A stretch of DNA of 64,000 nucleotides from Hetaerina americana. Lineage: Eukaryota; Arthropoda; Insecta; Odonata; Calopterygidae. Shown here piece after piece: positions 23,766 to 36,654 of the stretch. Where the stretch lies: contig JAKTNV010000001.1 of assembly GCA_022747635.1 (NCBI GenBank), forward strand, positions 34,814,351-34,878,350, written 5' to 3'. Position 1 is the first letter of the stretch. Each line of letters begins with the position of its first letter. A program made the position numbers and the translations under genes. The notes under the pieces are model-generated. The model ran no database searches. It saw only the letters and a list, made by a program, of their open reading frames with translations, and was not told the origin of the DNA.

Positions 23766-23769
23766 AAAT

Positions 23770-24390
23770 CAGTGAAATCGGTATCGAGTGAGAGTCACAT
23801 TAAACAAAACAAAGGTTATGCGATTTTCGAGAGAGAGGAAACCTAAGCTAAATATTAAAATGGGGATTTATAAGCTTAAGCAGGTGAAAAATCTACTTCT
23901 AATGAAAACTTCTTTTACCAAGATGGCACAAGTAATAGGGGCATTAGATGAAAAACTGCTTTAGGTAAAGAAAGATTAACAGGGAGGAGGGAGATGATGA
24001 CGGAGACGTTGAGTAGTCTATTAAGAAAAGAGTAATGAAAACTTCTGAATGGAGTTTGGTTTTATACTGCACGGAATCATGGTCGATTAAGTAAGCTGAT
24101 AGGCGTAGCTTGAAAGTCTTTTTAAATTTGGGTGTGGAGAAGGCTGAAAAAAGGTGGAAATGGACGGAAAGGAAAACATGTGAGGAAGTGCTAGCCTAGT
24201 TCTGGCTACGTGAGGTAAGTTGGAGAAGTTATCCGAAGTAAGCAAGAGAGGTGGATGTGGAGCATTTTAATTGGGATGGAGTGTTGAGGGCTGAAAGAGA
24301 TGAGAGGGAGAGGAAAAGGATTGGCACCATGAAAGTGAGATAGGGAGAGGAAAGGGATAAGCATGTTGGACTTTCTGATGAGTATAGTAC
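23770..24390 (+). pseudogene. RTE-like LINE 3' part, decayed sense copy
   Basis: Collinear with 54230-54830 of the better-preserved copy: it starts at the block encoding NKTKVMRF (about 23805-23840), continues through the LNIKMG and RREMMTETLS-like region and the MWRRLKK/WTERKT-like region, and ends near the IEGRML/MLDGM region (about 24370). Several stops, frameshifts and small deletions. 5'-truncated. Confidence 0.65.
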
Positions 24391-24394
24391 ATAT

Positions 24395-24945
24395 TGCGGC
24401 ATCAACAAATTACTGATGGCGAGGAAGGGAAGTTATAGGTAGGTGGGTGTGAAAAGGCGTAGCAGGCGCAAGCGACACAAACAAATCTAAGCTCCGTACG
24501 ATGACTGTTGAACTCTAATCAATAAGATAGAGAGTTTGAATGGTGCCTGGTGGAAATTATGAATAATGAGTGAAACCAATTTTGTATTCATTTCACATAA
24601 GATTTTTTTATTCTACAACCAGAGTTAGACAAAAATTCGTCATTTGCTGACGCACACCTGGAGATGTTCTGTTGAAAAATGGTTGTGAAATTGAAAATTA
24701 TGAATGGAAGTGGAAGTTCAAAAGTAAAATTTACCTTATACTAATTGAATTCTACAGGATTTACTCCTCACACTATATCTTGAGAGAGAATGGAATGCGA
24801 CCGAGAAAAATTCAGCGCATTCAGAACTCGACCCTGTGAGATCGAAGCTGGAAGCGAGAACACGAATAAGAATTGATACCGATTCCAATGGAAATAAAGC
24901 ACTTTTTGTTTTTAAGGTGTTTCCGACCACTCGAGTATTTTTTCA
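24395..24945. other. Unannotated stretch
   Basis: Nothing recognised. The 64-codon minus frame at 24736-24930 has no motif. Confidence 0.35.
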
Positions 24946-24949
24946 AACC

Positions 24950-25640
24950 ATCAAGACCTAAGCAAGGAAAAGTATGCTACCACGAGGCATCCACGCCCGA
25001 GAATGCTCTCGTGCCTGCATCCCGGGCGACGTTATCTCGAGGAAGCTCCGGACACCGTCCTTTCAAGGGTAGAAATAAAATCGAGGCCGAAAATTGAATG
25101 CAGCTCATCTCATTTGCATGGGCGCCGCTTGAATAAAACACATCACCACAACTTCGGGAGGAGTGGTCGGGCTTAGAAACGGCATTACCGATATCCCCGA
25201 ACGTCAGTGGTATCTTCCCCGAAGCCCATCGCACCGCGGAAAACGCACCCACAGTGCACGAATTGCAAACGGACTGGGGTACGGCGCGGTGTCGACCTCG
25301 GGGGAGCAATTTTCGCGGAATCGCCCCGGGAGCGGGACGGAGCGCAGCGGGACGCCAATGCATTTACCCCTTCGAGCGAATGTGGGGGGGGGGGGAACTC
25401 CCTCAGACATCGGAAGGGGACGCCCTCCCGTTGGTGAGCTGCGAGTGCAATTCACTCGACGGGAAATACTCATTCCATGGCACCGCGGTGGGTCGCATTC
25501 GTGATCGGACGGAAGCCAATGGGATTTCCCGGGTCGCCATGCAGTTCCGTCGCCCGTTCGACTTTTCCATTATTTTTCCCCAAATTGCTTTCTCGCGAAC
25601 TTCCCTCCGGCCGCTTTTACCTCACCCTTAAACATCGAAG
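24950..25640. other. GC-rich, CpG-rich island
   Basis: Strong CpG enrichment with a G-run at about 25384-25395. It contains the octamer ATTTGCAT (25112-25119), followed by a GGGCGCCGCT segment that resembles one in the island near 27362. The overlapping open frames (24977-25363 minus, 25163-25504 plus, 25254-25631 plus) have no recognised domain. Candidate cis-regulatory island. Confidence 0.35.
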
Positions 25641-25644
25641 TCGT

Positions 25645-26485
25645 TTCCCATCTTGAGTGCAGGTGATAATTTTAATTGTACTAGACATCGTGACCGAACG
25701 ACAAATTTATCTATACAATATATTGCTATGCCACCAGGTTGACCTGGCCGATGACTTCAAGCGAGAGAAGAAATAACTGCATGGGGGAGTTCACATTTTG
25801 CGTTGTGGATGAATTTCGTTTGGTCGAGTCCAGGTTTAGAACACTGCTCATCGAAGGAAACGCGTTTATTATGCCCATAATCAGATTCAAACAAGGTCGG
25901 CAATTCGGGCGAAGAAAAGAAAACCGGCTTCCCCTAATTCATTGCTTCCTTTGCTCTCCCTACTCTGGACATGTGGTCGTACATGTCTGCCCTCCGAGTA
26001 AGAACTACCTCCCCTAACATCCGAGATGGACTGGACACAACTGCGCAGTAGGCTAGTGAGAATCGGCCATCTTCTCATAAACGGACTCTAGGTAATACAA
26101 GTTGTACTTCGCAACTCTCTCATTACGGAGAAAGCATCTATTATCTCGAGGGAGGTAAACAAACAAATTTAAAAAATGAAAATGTTCACTGTGTGATAAT
26201 TACCTTCAGAAAAACAACAATTTCATGAACACATATTCAAAATCGGAAAATGTTGGTCAAATTTTAATTTATCGTATCTCTCACAGTTTTATGAGCTTCT
26301 TACAGGTCATAGAGCTTCTCATTTCCACTATGAAATTTATTTAAACACAAAAAACTGGGTATGAATAAATATACCTATGATGATTTCATTTCTCGTATTG
26401 CCTATGGTTATTGATATGCCATCTAATTAACAGGAGAATAAATAAAATCAGTGATTTGAATCTGCCGTAAAACATTATTATTTGA
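25645..26485. other. Unannotated stretch
   Basis: A 92-codon plus frame (25739-26017) has no recognisable motif. Otherwise AT-rich with no repeats seen. Confidence 0.35.
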
Positions 26486-26487
26486 TG

Positions 26488-26925
26488 TTCTACCATTTAG
26501 GGTAGATTTTGGGTAGACAGACTGTACAACGACACTTAATTTGCCTCACCCAACTAGACACAATCTGTCACCCAACACTACGAGTATTATAAGCCCTTCG
26601 TCAATTCCACATACATTTTATCTTCCTTTATTCCGCCCAAAATGGCCATCTTTCCTTACCCTAATATCGCTTGTCTAACGTTATACCCTCTATCACAGTT
26701 ATTAACTTTTCATCATCAATCAAGATGCTCTGCATTCACCTTTCCTCTCTTATTTGGATTTCTCCCAACAATCCCCTCTTCTCCCCTCAATTTCTAGTAC
26801 TTCATCTGTTATCCTTTCTGCCTATTAAACCTTTTTAATCCTTTTTCACACCCGCATCTCGAAACCCTTCAATCTACGCCTTTTCTTTTTTCGTCAATTA
26901 CCAAATTCCCGCGCCGTACGAAGCC
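26488..26925 (-). pseudogene. RTE-like LINE 3' end, decayed antisense copy
   Basis: The tail CTACC-N4-TTAGGGTAG (26490-26506) is the reverse of the 3' UTR end of the 51.8-55.0 kb element. Upstream on the minus strand come blocks matching its last about 110 codons, including the region encoding LLGAILWRQ (about 26760) and AFEMWVWRR (about 26860). Many stops and frameshifts. Confidence 0.65.
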
Positions 26926-26939
26926 TCGCTTGATATCAA

Positions 26940-27040
26940 AGTTCGTTCAAATATTACATTAAAAACAAAATCAAAATTTAAATAAAATTTTAACCAAATT
27001 TCAAATCGAAATTCAAATTAAAATCAAAATTTAAAGAAAC
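26940..27040. repeat. A-rich degenerate simple repeat
   Basis: Repeated AAATCAAAATTT-like words with drift; a decayed short tandem repeat adjoining the truncated LINE. Confidence 0.6.
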
Positions 27041-27179
27041 TGTCATCTGCCATCATTAGATGCTGGATTTCCTTCGCATGCATAAGAATCGATTTGCGAC
27101 TCAACCAATTTCGTAGTTTAGACGCGATGGCATTTCTCCTTATCTTGAAATTAATGGGCAAGGGTAGGTTTCGTCCGTA

Positions 27180-27800
27180 AGGACGGGATATGGGGACGAG
27201 GGGATATGATATTTCAAGCATGTTTTGTGCCACCGCTCCTGTGGTTGGGCACCGACGGCACCCAGCTAGCGAGTAGTTGGAACGAAATGAACCTATTGTG
27301 TGCCTCGAGGAATGAGTTGTCAACCCACAGCGCTCTTGGCGTGCCCGTTATGTGGTTTCAGTTGCATGGGGGCCGCTCGGACAAAACCGCGCACACGGCT
27401 CGTTCGGAGACATTCGCGGAGGACTGTGTATTTCCCGGCCACGAAAGCGTTTCATCCGACGCGGAGGGAATTCGGCCAGGACGGGCGACTTGGTCAACGA
27501 GTGACTATTTGTGCACCCAAGCGGGTTAACGCTCCACGAACGTAACCTCGGATGATGGCCGCCGCCGCCGACGGGCCATCGCCGTTCCCCCCGCGCCCCT
27601 ATCCGCTTATTCTCCTTCTAGACCCGACCGAAATTGCGCTCCGAGATAATATTAATTAAACCGAGCCGAGGGGATTAACCGGAGCGGTTGAGAAGGGGCG
27701 TGGGTGACGCTGGCAGACTAGTTACCTGCACGGGCGAAATGTTGTCAGCCGCGTGTGTCTTTGCGACTAGCCCGCTCTAATTTTGCTCCAAGATGACTTT
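27180..27800. other. GC-rich, CpG-rich island
   Basis: CpG-rich with GCC-triplet runs at about 27558-27570. Open frames at 27206-27529 and 27300-27545 (plus) have no recognised domain. Shares a 25-base segment (4 mismatches) with the island at 25114. Confidence 0.35.
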
Positions 27801-27804
27801 GGAA

Positions 27805-28350
27805 TGCGTGTGCCGTCGCCGATTAATTCTAAGTGTCTGTTACGTAGACTATGAATCGCACTAGTAATTAATCCTAAGCGCCCTCAGTATATGCCTTGAC
27901 TCAGTTTAAAACCCCAAAACCAATTATATCTATTTAGCTTCTTCATATTAGGGTACTCCACCTATCCGCCCAGGCGATGAATTGTTTGGATTGCGGGGTC
28001 GAAATTTAACATTTAAAAAAAATCACATGAAGCAAACTTATACGCTCGGAAAAGTATTTTCCTGAGCTTCAAGATTCAAGGTACTCGGGTAAACCTAAGA
28101 CGGTATAATACCTCGCAATTCACCACAAGGGTGCGTGGCGGGTTGTTTTAGGGCACCAGCCATTTGTGCATTAATGTACACTTATACATTATTACTAATT
28201 TATATTTGGCCCCGAGGGTCAAAGAAACGTTTTCCCTTAAGTAAAGCAATGCATTTATTGAAGAGGGGGGACAGCGAGGTGGAGGCGGAAACCGCATTGC
28301 CGCGGTTGAATCATCAACGGAACCGACCATTAGGATGATAGGCATACTTC
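27805..28350. other. Unannotated stretch
   Basis: No recognisable gene or repeat. Confidence 0.35.
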
Positions 28351-28352
28351 CC

Positions 28353-28370
28353 TGTGTGTGTGTGTGTGTG
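28353..28370. repeat. (TG)n microsatellite
   Basis: Nine TG units. Confidence 0.9.
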
Positions 28371-28499
28371 AATGTGTTCACGTTTGTGAAATATGTATTT
28401 ATATTTAAGCTCAAGTGAATCTGCATTAGAAGCTGGTGCCCTAACACACCACGCTACATAACCCTTTGGCTTCTTACGGGATGTCGTGTAGGTGTACAT

Positions 28500-29400
28500 C
28501 CAGTGATCTGCAGCGTAGGTGTTGCCCTTTCCCATAGGTGTCGGCCGCCTTCACTCTCCCTCCTTGAGATCAAATCGGCAAACACCGTTCGTCCTCCCCT
28601 CCTCCACTCGAGAGTCTTTAATACCTTTTCGCGAGCCCTCGCCATATTACGCACCGCCAGGGTTTTCCGGAAGGGGCGACGGGAAAGGGTACATGCAGTC
28701 GACACTGTCGGCCGTGTCGCTCGGGGGCGCGCAGTGAGGCGAGGGGGGGCGCCCGCTTAAGCCTTTCGCCTCCTCGGTTACCGCGCTCCACCGTCCTTGC
28801 CTCACCCCCTCGCCTTCACCCCCTCGCCTCCACCCCCTCCCTACCGCCGCCCCCGCCCACCCAAGCACCCGAGCCGTGGCGTCCAAGTCGGCGGTTGGAA
28901 CGTTCGTGGGAGCGATATATTTTACTGCCTCTTTCCGCCAAACTTTTTTACGAGCCGCGGATGCGATTATGGAACCGTGCGCAAGGGATTCGACTGTGAG
29001 AAGGGGGGGGGACGGAATGGCGAGAGAGGTGCTGGGGGAAGCGAGGGAGGGAGGAAGGGGTGGGAACCGGGGTAGGGGTGGATTCGGGAGGAGCACAGGA
29101 GTCTGCAACGGGGATAATGCTCGGTGGGAAACGAGGAAAGAGTGGAGCTCCCCGTTAGGGTGGGCGTTATCTTCTATTATCCCGAGAGCGTTGGGTGTAT
29201 TTTCCTCCTTATTGAATCTAAGAGTGTTTGGGGAGGAAGGGAATCGAGGCGGTTGGGTAGGATTTAGTGAGAGATCGGAGGAGGGTCGTGGGAAGAGGGG
29301 GGAAGGGTTGGATGGGGGATGGTGAACTGGGGAGGCGGAGGAAATGCAGGAGAGCGAATTTATTTTCCGTGTGAAATTGGGGACATTCATCCCATTCATT
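28500..29400. other. GC-rich island with strand-asymmetric purine runs
   Basis: Pyrimidine-rich on the plus strand to about 28860, then purine-rich to about 29350. The 250-codon minus frame (28647-29399) and the 149-codon plus frame (28876-29325) overlap in antisense and are low-complexity. No supported exon. Confidence 0.35.
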
Positions 29401-29404
29401 CTTC

Positions 29405-31355
29405 TAATCCTTCGTCAAGAGTCAATTCATCACCATGTCTTCGTGGCGAAGTTGTGGTCCGCCACGTTTCATTTATTCTGATTTAAAAGCTTTAAAATTT
29501 CATTGAGTTTAAAATCGTTTTTCGAAACTGGAACCATTCCCCCCTCGTCTCGTTTTATCTCCATTTTCGGTAGTTAGGAAACTCACACCATTAAGTCCAA
29601 CCTAACAATTTAACCTTTATATCCGTACACATTTTGCGAAGATAAATACTCCACCGCATTTCCGGACATCCCGATAGACATGTACAAGATCTCGTTCAAG
29701 TTTTCCTCAGCCTTCGATTAGAACTCGACAATGAATTGTTTTTCTACCCTTTCCTCTTGCAAATTCATGGATAGGGGTTAGATATATATTTTTATTGTAT
29801 ATTCTTGACATTTTTACGTTCTATGAAAGCTGGAGTGCCTTTGAAAATTCAACATTTCTTCTTCGTCTAAGGCGATTTAATAATCCAAAGTAATGTTGAC
29901 AGGAGGTCAACCGGAAGATTTGACAAAAACCACACCCCGGTCATCATCGCATTTCAGTTTTATATATCTTACCACAAATATCTTCGTAAATATCAATGAG
30001 AGAATTTTCGCGCATCCAAATAGGTACTCAATCCAAATATGACGTATATCCACGTCAGTAGTCACGTATTAATTTCACTCCCGGAGACTGTCTTTGTTAG
30101 ACAATCATGTCTCCTAAAGTGTCCGATAAGACTCATCCCGGTTCAAATCAGTTTTCATCAGGATTATTCCTTCTCACTTTTTACTCTTCGTGCTCCTTTT
30201 TGTTTATTTTATTCGTCGATTTGATCTTCGCTATCCTCCTGTGGCACCACAGTTTCCAATATATTCTGTATTTGTTTCCACTTCCAGCGTTTTATTCCGC
30301 GTTTTAATATCCGCATTGCATTTTTGTCTCTCGCATGCCAATATTTTTGCATGACAAATAATCCCACAGTTTATCATTTAGTTCCTCTGTTAGTGGGTTT
30401 CACATGTTTGTCAAACCCATTGCCGTGCGGAAGTCTTCATACAGACTATATTTTTTTATTCGATCGAATACCTAAATCCTTCAAGTTTTCCATCAAATGT
30501 ATCCTCTGGTCAATCATGTTTATTTACGCAGTAATTATATTCCATTCCGATTTTTATTTCTATAATCAATTGTATATTTTTATTTTTCTCCTATTTTAGG
30601 ACGAGGTCTACACTTTATGACGTCCATTACTGCATTATAGCCTATTATATTAACCATTTGACCAAATACTGAAATTGGGAAACTTTGTGTTTTATTTTAC
30701 ATGACTCAAGGGGGCAAGATGTTTGGGGAGACTCTCGACGACTTTATCTCCATCTTCTAACCCCTGGGATACGATTCGCACGGTAATTCAAGGAAAGCGC
30801 TGAATCTGAATCAGTTAAATTTTGTTTAAAGTGCTCATAGTACGTGTTGAACTGACCGATGCGGCTTTCATAAGTGGATTATCGACTAAAGAGTAGATTA
30901 AGACTAACTCAGCCACATTATTGCTCAGTTTTTTGTCTCTCGCTGCTCTTCTACACACTTTTATAAAAACACTCCATACCCACACTATAATACTAAAAAT
31001 ACTTTCATTGCAGCATAGCATTCATCAGTTTCACATCCTTCCTAACACAGTTCATGTCAAAAATTCAATCCTTTTCCTCCTTTTACCTCGTTTACTTAGC
31101 ATCATTCCTTCCATCAAAGTTCTCAGCATCCCAAAACCTCTCAATACTACTTTCATTCACATATCCATTCCTTTTTGGATTAACTCCCAAAAACCTTCAC
31201 CCTACCTCCACCATTCCTCGCCTTTCTCCGCTAGACTTCTTTACCGCACATTTCATTTTTTCCCCTCTTTTCCGGGCTCGCCAATGACGATACGTCATGT
31301 ATTAAAATGGAAATAAATCCAAGTATCCCCCCCCCCCCTTGGAGTTCTTTATGGG
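29405..31355. other. AT-rich stretch, possibly with old antisense LINE pieces
   Basis: Two pyrimidine-rich intervals (30020-30600 and 30920-31290) have the composition of antisense LINE coding sequence as seen elsewhere in this window, but no RT or endonuclease motif could be read. A C-run lies at about 31328-31337. Confidence 0.25.
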
Positions 31356-31359
31356 ATGG

Positions 31360-31960
31360 GGTCTCTCTTTTTCTCTGTCGAAGAATAAAAGGGGCGTTTG
31401 TAGTCACGGGCGGGCCATAATAGGCGTGGGTTGAGTGTGAATTGGTGTGGGTGAGGCCGTCGCAATAAGCAGAGGGATAAGCTCTCAGTCAGTCAAAACT
31501 TCAACGGGAAGAATCTCTCATTCGCCCGTCCGCCTTCCATCCGACTCTCTTAATGCCGCCAGAAGAGAGTGGAAGAGATCGTCTGCGCGGAAAAAATAAA
31601 CCTCTTCACTTGATAACTGCCGGCGGCGGATAGGAATGGAAAAACTTTCGTAACAAGGGAGCGGATGGGGGGGGGGAGGGGGAAGAGGAGCGGGCGATGG
31701 GTTGAGCTTGATCGAATCCTACTTCATCCTCCGAGGAATGAACGGATTAATTAACATTCGAGGCGAATGGGTAATCGCGCCATGGAGGGGAGGAGAAAGG
31801 ATGAGGTCTGACTTTGGATAGTACGATTCTCGGATTTGATTACGGCCGTGGGATGCAAATTGAATATCGCTGAAGTCCTGATGCATGATCTTTGCGATGC
31901 AAATGGACGGAATCGCATTTCGTAGCAATGGCACCCACAACGCATAGGGAATTTACTGCT
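31360..31960. other. Moderately GC-rich block
   Basis: G-rich run at 31668-31680 and mixed composition. Overlapping minus frames (31719-31940 and 31751-32056) have no recognised domain. Confidence 0.3.
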
Positions 31961-31964
31961 CGGT

Positions 31965-33055
31965 AATGATACTCGACACTTTCGCGGATTGTCGTTTTCC
32001 ACCCGCAATTGTCTCCCTGTGGACGAAGTTAATGTGATATTTAATGAAATCGACATAACTCCAAATGTTGAATAAAGCCAAAAATTACCAGATCTATATC
32101 CTCATGACTTTGATTTTTTGTTACTTTTAGCGTCTACAATGAGAATACAATATCCTACTGCTGAAATGTTCATCGCAGTATCCCACGTGTATGTACATCG
32201 CCGTTTCCTCATTGATGCATCGCAAAATTGCGCATTCAATGGAATTACGAAACATTTCCATTGTTTTTCGCCGAAATAAATATCCAAACAATTTAACTGG
32301 TAACCGACTGGATTCTGAACTCTGAAATTTGGGCTTAATGCCCAGGTGAATTTTGTCCAAAATAATACGCAACTTTTTTTCATTATTCATAAGGAAGTTG
32401 TAATTCACCTGGTAGTGGGAACTGTGAGTTATGTCCCCTTGAGGAGCCACAAAATTGCGTGAGTGGAAGTGTCCAAGCAATAGGTAAGAAAGAGACTTAA
32501 TAGGGAATAACCTAGAACTTTTATGATTTAATTAATAAATTAAACTTGTTACAAAACTTAACAGAAATATATGATATCATTTCCCGTTGACTATCTTCCA
32601 AAATTAGTAAACTCATAAGATTTATATTTTTATTAATACGATTTTTATTTACTTTTAGTATGTTTACGCATCTCTCAAAGTATACGGTAGTATTTTTAGA
32701 TATTCTTTGCCATCATCTTTCACTTCTTTGAGTTGATGTTCTTCTAGCCTAGGTTCCTGATCAACATATTTTGAGGGTCGGTATTGAAACATTTTTTGGG
32801 ATAAAGCGTTTTGCAGTTTGTTCATTTTCACTTTATTTCAAAAAGAGTTAAATGCTAACGCCGGATTTTTCTGCATCCTCTTTTTTCTTAACTTCCTCCT
32901 TCCTTCCGCAATCTTCTTTCTGGCTATCCTCGGTGAGGAAAGTGGACTTGAGAAGTTTGGAACATTTCTAAAAGGTCGTCGTTTTGAGAATGGGTAGAGA
33001 CCACGGATGCAAATGACATGAGTCGGACACCGTCTCCTGGAAACACAAGTAGGCT
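31965..33055. other. Unannotated AT-rich stretch
   Basis: Minus frames 32102-32383 and 32127-32480 overlap each other in different frames and show no motif. Confidence 0.35.
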
Positions 33056-33059
33056 TAGG

Positions 33060-33600
33060 AGCTAAGGAAGAATTATAATGGAGACGCAGGAATGGGGGTC
33101 ATCGGATGACTCCCACCCCGGGTCTGAAGCGGTAAAAACGGTTTCTGACTTCTGCGTGCGTCCAATTTCGGGAGTCGCGGGGAAAAGCACCTTCCCTCTG
33201 AAACGAAGGACGTCCGCCGCAAAAAGTCGCAACCGAGCTCTCTTGGACCCGTCCACTTGTCTTTCGTGCGCAGGGTTATGGAGGTGACGTTTCTCAGCAA
33301 GAAAATTTACACCGACACTGCCTAGGTCACGGGCGTGTAAGATCAAACCAGAAAAAAAATATCTGCGGCAAAAAGTCATGCGGATAGGCCGCACTCTAAA
33401 ATTCAGGGTAAAATACGAGGTTATGGGAGGGGAAGCAGTCCAAAGGATTTGCACAGACGGTGGAAAGGATTTCCTCCGCCTGCTCGTATGGTATGACGAT
33501 AAGCCTTCGCAAATTTGGAACTGATTTTTGCGCCGTGTTAAAACCACAACATTAACCATTGGCTTAGATTTGGGGATGGCCAGCAACTCGTGGTGCTTGT
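33060..33600. other. GC-moderate block with a 174-codon minus frame
   Basis: The frame 33062-33586 (minus) has no recognisable domain, overlaps other open frames on both strands, and is basic and Ser/Arg-rich. It is listed as unexplained sequence rather than a gene. Confidence 0.25.
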
Positions 33601-33604
33601 TTTT

Positions 33605-34095
33605 TTATTTAAGCATTAACATTATGTTTCAATCTTTTGGTGTGTTATCATCCCTCAAACAGCCAAGTAATCACTAGCCCCAATAGTAAAATTGTTAAGT
33701 TGTGTACTTATAAGTACTACTATGGCTATTAATACTCTCGTGCCACTAAGATTTATTCGAATTTTGCGTAATAGTATACGAATACTCGTACAACTAGTTT
33801 GCCAAAATCACGATACTCCGTAGATATAATGCCCGTGATGAGAGAGGTAATAAGGATTAATGAAAATAATGACGAACTTTTTGCAGGAGCAACGTTAGAT
33901 CACAAAGAATATTTTATCCATCTATCCCGGAGAATGTTCAAAACGGTACGTAAACCTTTGCTGTAATTGTTCTTGGTGACAATTATGGTTCTATAGGGGA
34001 TTAAACCTCTGAAGGTACATATCCATACATTTTAAAGGTACATACGGATTTTCGTTACACGTATTAGTATAAAAGTAACGTACGATTAAATACCT
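33605..34095. other. Unannotated AT-rich stretch
   Basis: Nothing recognised. Confidence 0.4.
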
Positions 34096-34096
34096 G

Positions 34097-34099
<3 letters not shown>

Positions 34100-34161
<62 letters not shown>
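34100..34161. repeat. (TA)n microsatellite, about 60 bp
   Basis: Pure alternating TA. No element end recognised on either side. Confidence 0.97.
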
Positions 34162-34164
<3 letters not shown>

Positions 34165-34374
34165 GAGAGCTAAACGACATTTCGTATCTTCGCGTCGGTA
34201 GGAAATGCATACGAGCATTTGACGGATGGAAACAAGGCCCACCTGCTATCAATGTATTCCCTCGATTTATCGGCGGTAAATAATTTTGACACATCCCGCT
34301 CCCACTCAAGGCATGCAAAATAAACAACGCAATGCATAGATCGGGCAACAAGCTGTCTGATGAATGAAAGCAAA

Positions 34375-34740
34375 GGATAGAGGGCGACTTAGGGCGGATG
34401 GGGGAGAGAGGGAGGCGGGGGCGAGTGGAGAGAGGAGGAAGGGGAAGAGAGGGCAGTGAGAGACGGACCGAGCTTAACACGTGAGGGCGTTAGCAAAATA
34501 AGCGGCGTTCAGGGACGATGGTGTGAGCGACGGCGGGCGGAGGTGGAGGGGGACAGACGGTTTAGGTTGGCTCACAGGGAGGATGAGACAGAGCGTGGGG
34601 GGGAGGGGGTGCGGATAGAAGTTGTGGGTAGGAATTTTGACTCGGAACGCGCTCCTGAACCGTCCACTCGCTACGCGTACTGAGGGAGGGTGACACCGTT
34701 ATCCCCCTTGACGTGAGGGGCGAGAGGGTATCGTCTGATA
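34375..34740. other. Purine-rich GC island
   Basis: GAG/GGA-rich on the plus strand; open frames on both strands are low-complexity. No exon supported. Confidence 0.3.
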
Positions 34741-34744
34741 ACAG

Positions 34745-35275
34745 AGTGACGGAAGTCACGGTTATTTATATCATCAGGGGCGAGATCGCGAAATTTTTTT
34801 TCCCTCCTTATCACCATTCATGTCGCGAATTTCCTCTGTGGCACAGCTTGAGATCGCATAAATATCTATCGGTCCGGATTCAATGATTCGCGGTGGCGTA
34901 TGGTTCACGTAATTTTTGGTATTTAAGAGTAACATTTGAATAAAATTAAATCGTGGTGTTGGTCTTCCACAAAGGGTGGATAATGAGACAACCCTGACAC
35001 GAAGACATAATGCAAATCCGTGACTCCGCGAATATAATATATTGTCGTAACGCAACGGAATATTATTTTAATTTCATTTAGCGAATAACGTTGAAAGCGT
35101 ATTATTATTCAATGACGTTTGCCAAAATTTGAGCTTTGATGGTTTTTTCTCTTTTATTTAGCTTATTTTCAAAATAGTTCGCGACGCTAAAATGTCTTGC
35201 GTGGGTCACGGAGACCGCGAAAATGAAACATTCGCATTCTCAACCATTGCGCTAAGGTAACGGACTACAAAGAAA
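34745..35275. other. Unannotated stretch
   Basis: Nothing recognised. Confidence 0.35.
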
Positions 35276-35279
35276 ATCA

Positions 35280-36110
35280 TTGAAGGAGGTGACATTGGGT
35301 TTTACGTGATGTCACGCACTTCGGGGCGATCCCTTCGCGCAGCTAAATAACGGAGCGTGACAGTGTGCAGAGTTTGCGCACGGTCCAAAAATGGCGTGAC
35401 GCCATTTGTGGACGTCACCCACCGAGGGGAGGATTGGTACGAAGGAGAGGGGAGTTGAGGAATGAGGAAGTCACAAGAGGGGGAAGGTTAGGAGATGGGG
35501 CGGGGGTGGAGGAGGATGGGGAGGGTGCGTATCGACCAGGCGTGTACGTCGCTGGAAGGAGTATACGGTGGGGGTGGGGGGAGGAAAGGACGTGTGTCTT
35601 TCGTGGGGGAGGGGCCGGCTCCCTCCTTTACCACGCCCCTCTTCCCCTTCCCCTTGACGCCCCTTCTACAGCACTCCGCCCACCCCCTCCACATCGCAGA
35701 GCTGCAATGCGCCATTGACCCGCACACACCGCCTCCCCCCCTCGGTCTTTTTCTCCCGCCCTCTCGCTTTCCTCCTCCCTTCGGGTCAACTCCGTAGCCC
35801 CGCTCTCCCTCCTCCTCCCTCCCCACACTCCTCCGGATCCTCTCTCTCCTCCGTCTTCAAAGAGAGCCGCTCTCGTCCCAATTTGGAGTGGGGACTGGGG
35901 AGAAGTTGGTGGGGGAAAGAAGGCGGGAAAAGGGGGGGAGAGGAGTTTTTATTTATTTATTTTATGGTGGTCGTTTAATAGGAGGAGAAGAAGGTGGTGG
36001 TCTCGGAATTATTTTTCTTCCCGGTTTTGCCGGGGGAGTCCTCCCGAGATTTAAAGAAGGGGGTGTGGGGTGATCCTACCCCCCCGCTAACCTCTATACC
36101 CCCGTTCACC
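35280..36110. other. GC-rich island with palindromic TGACG words
   Basis: Starts with several TGACG/CGTCA words between 35289 and 35420 (GATGTCACG, GCGTGACGCC, GACGTCACC), then strong polypurine and polypyrimidine sequence. Open frames (35365-35718, 35488-35826, 35495-35797) overlap in antisense and are low-complexity. Looks like a regulatory CpG island; no exon could be supported. Confidence 0.35.
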
Positions 36111-36114
36111 CACT

Positions 36115-36650
36115 GTGTGTTGTATGCGCCATCCCGCTGAGCAGTTCGAAAGTTCTAAACCCGCGGTAATCGAGGCGATAATACTTCATATTATTCGGGA
36201 CGATGCAATTTCCCCCGCTGTAATCTCTTGCTGTTTTGCTCTTTCTCTACTTATGTGCACTGTATTAATTCTCTCTCTTTCTCAATGTTTGATAATTTTT
36301 TCCAGGAGTTCTCTATCTATTCTCATCTCTCTTTCAACCTATCCTTCGATTCAAATTTAGTTTCGTCAATATTTACAGCTTATTTTTCTCAATGGCTTCC
36401 AGACTTTATATTCCACTTCTGCGACGAAGTATTTTGAATTGTGATGCCCTTAGTTATGTAATTATGATTTACTTTTTTTCTCTGTGACTTTTATGGATAT
36501 ACTACATACATATATACATTCCCCATCCTCACCTACAAATAGATTTGAAGACTAAGATTTGAATTCAAACTATACCGGTTACGTACTTGTGGCAATTTTC
36601 GCATATCCAGGCACATTAAGCGAATTAATCGTGGGGACGTTCCGCCCTAT
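36115..36650. other. Unannotated stretch
   Basis: Short plus frames without motif. Nothing recognised. Confidence 0.3.
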
Positions 36651-36654
36651 TTTC

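Noticed and set aside
28647..29399. 250-codon minus-strand open frame
   Set aside because: Low-complexity, overlaps a 149-codon frame on the opposite strand, no recognisable domain or splice context.
33062..33586. 174-codon minus-strand open frame
   Set aside because: No recognisable family, overlaps other open frames, no codon pattern unlike its surroundings.
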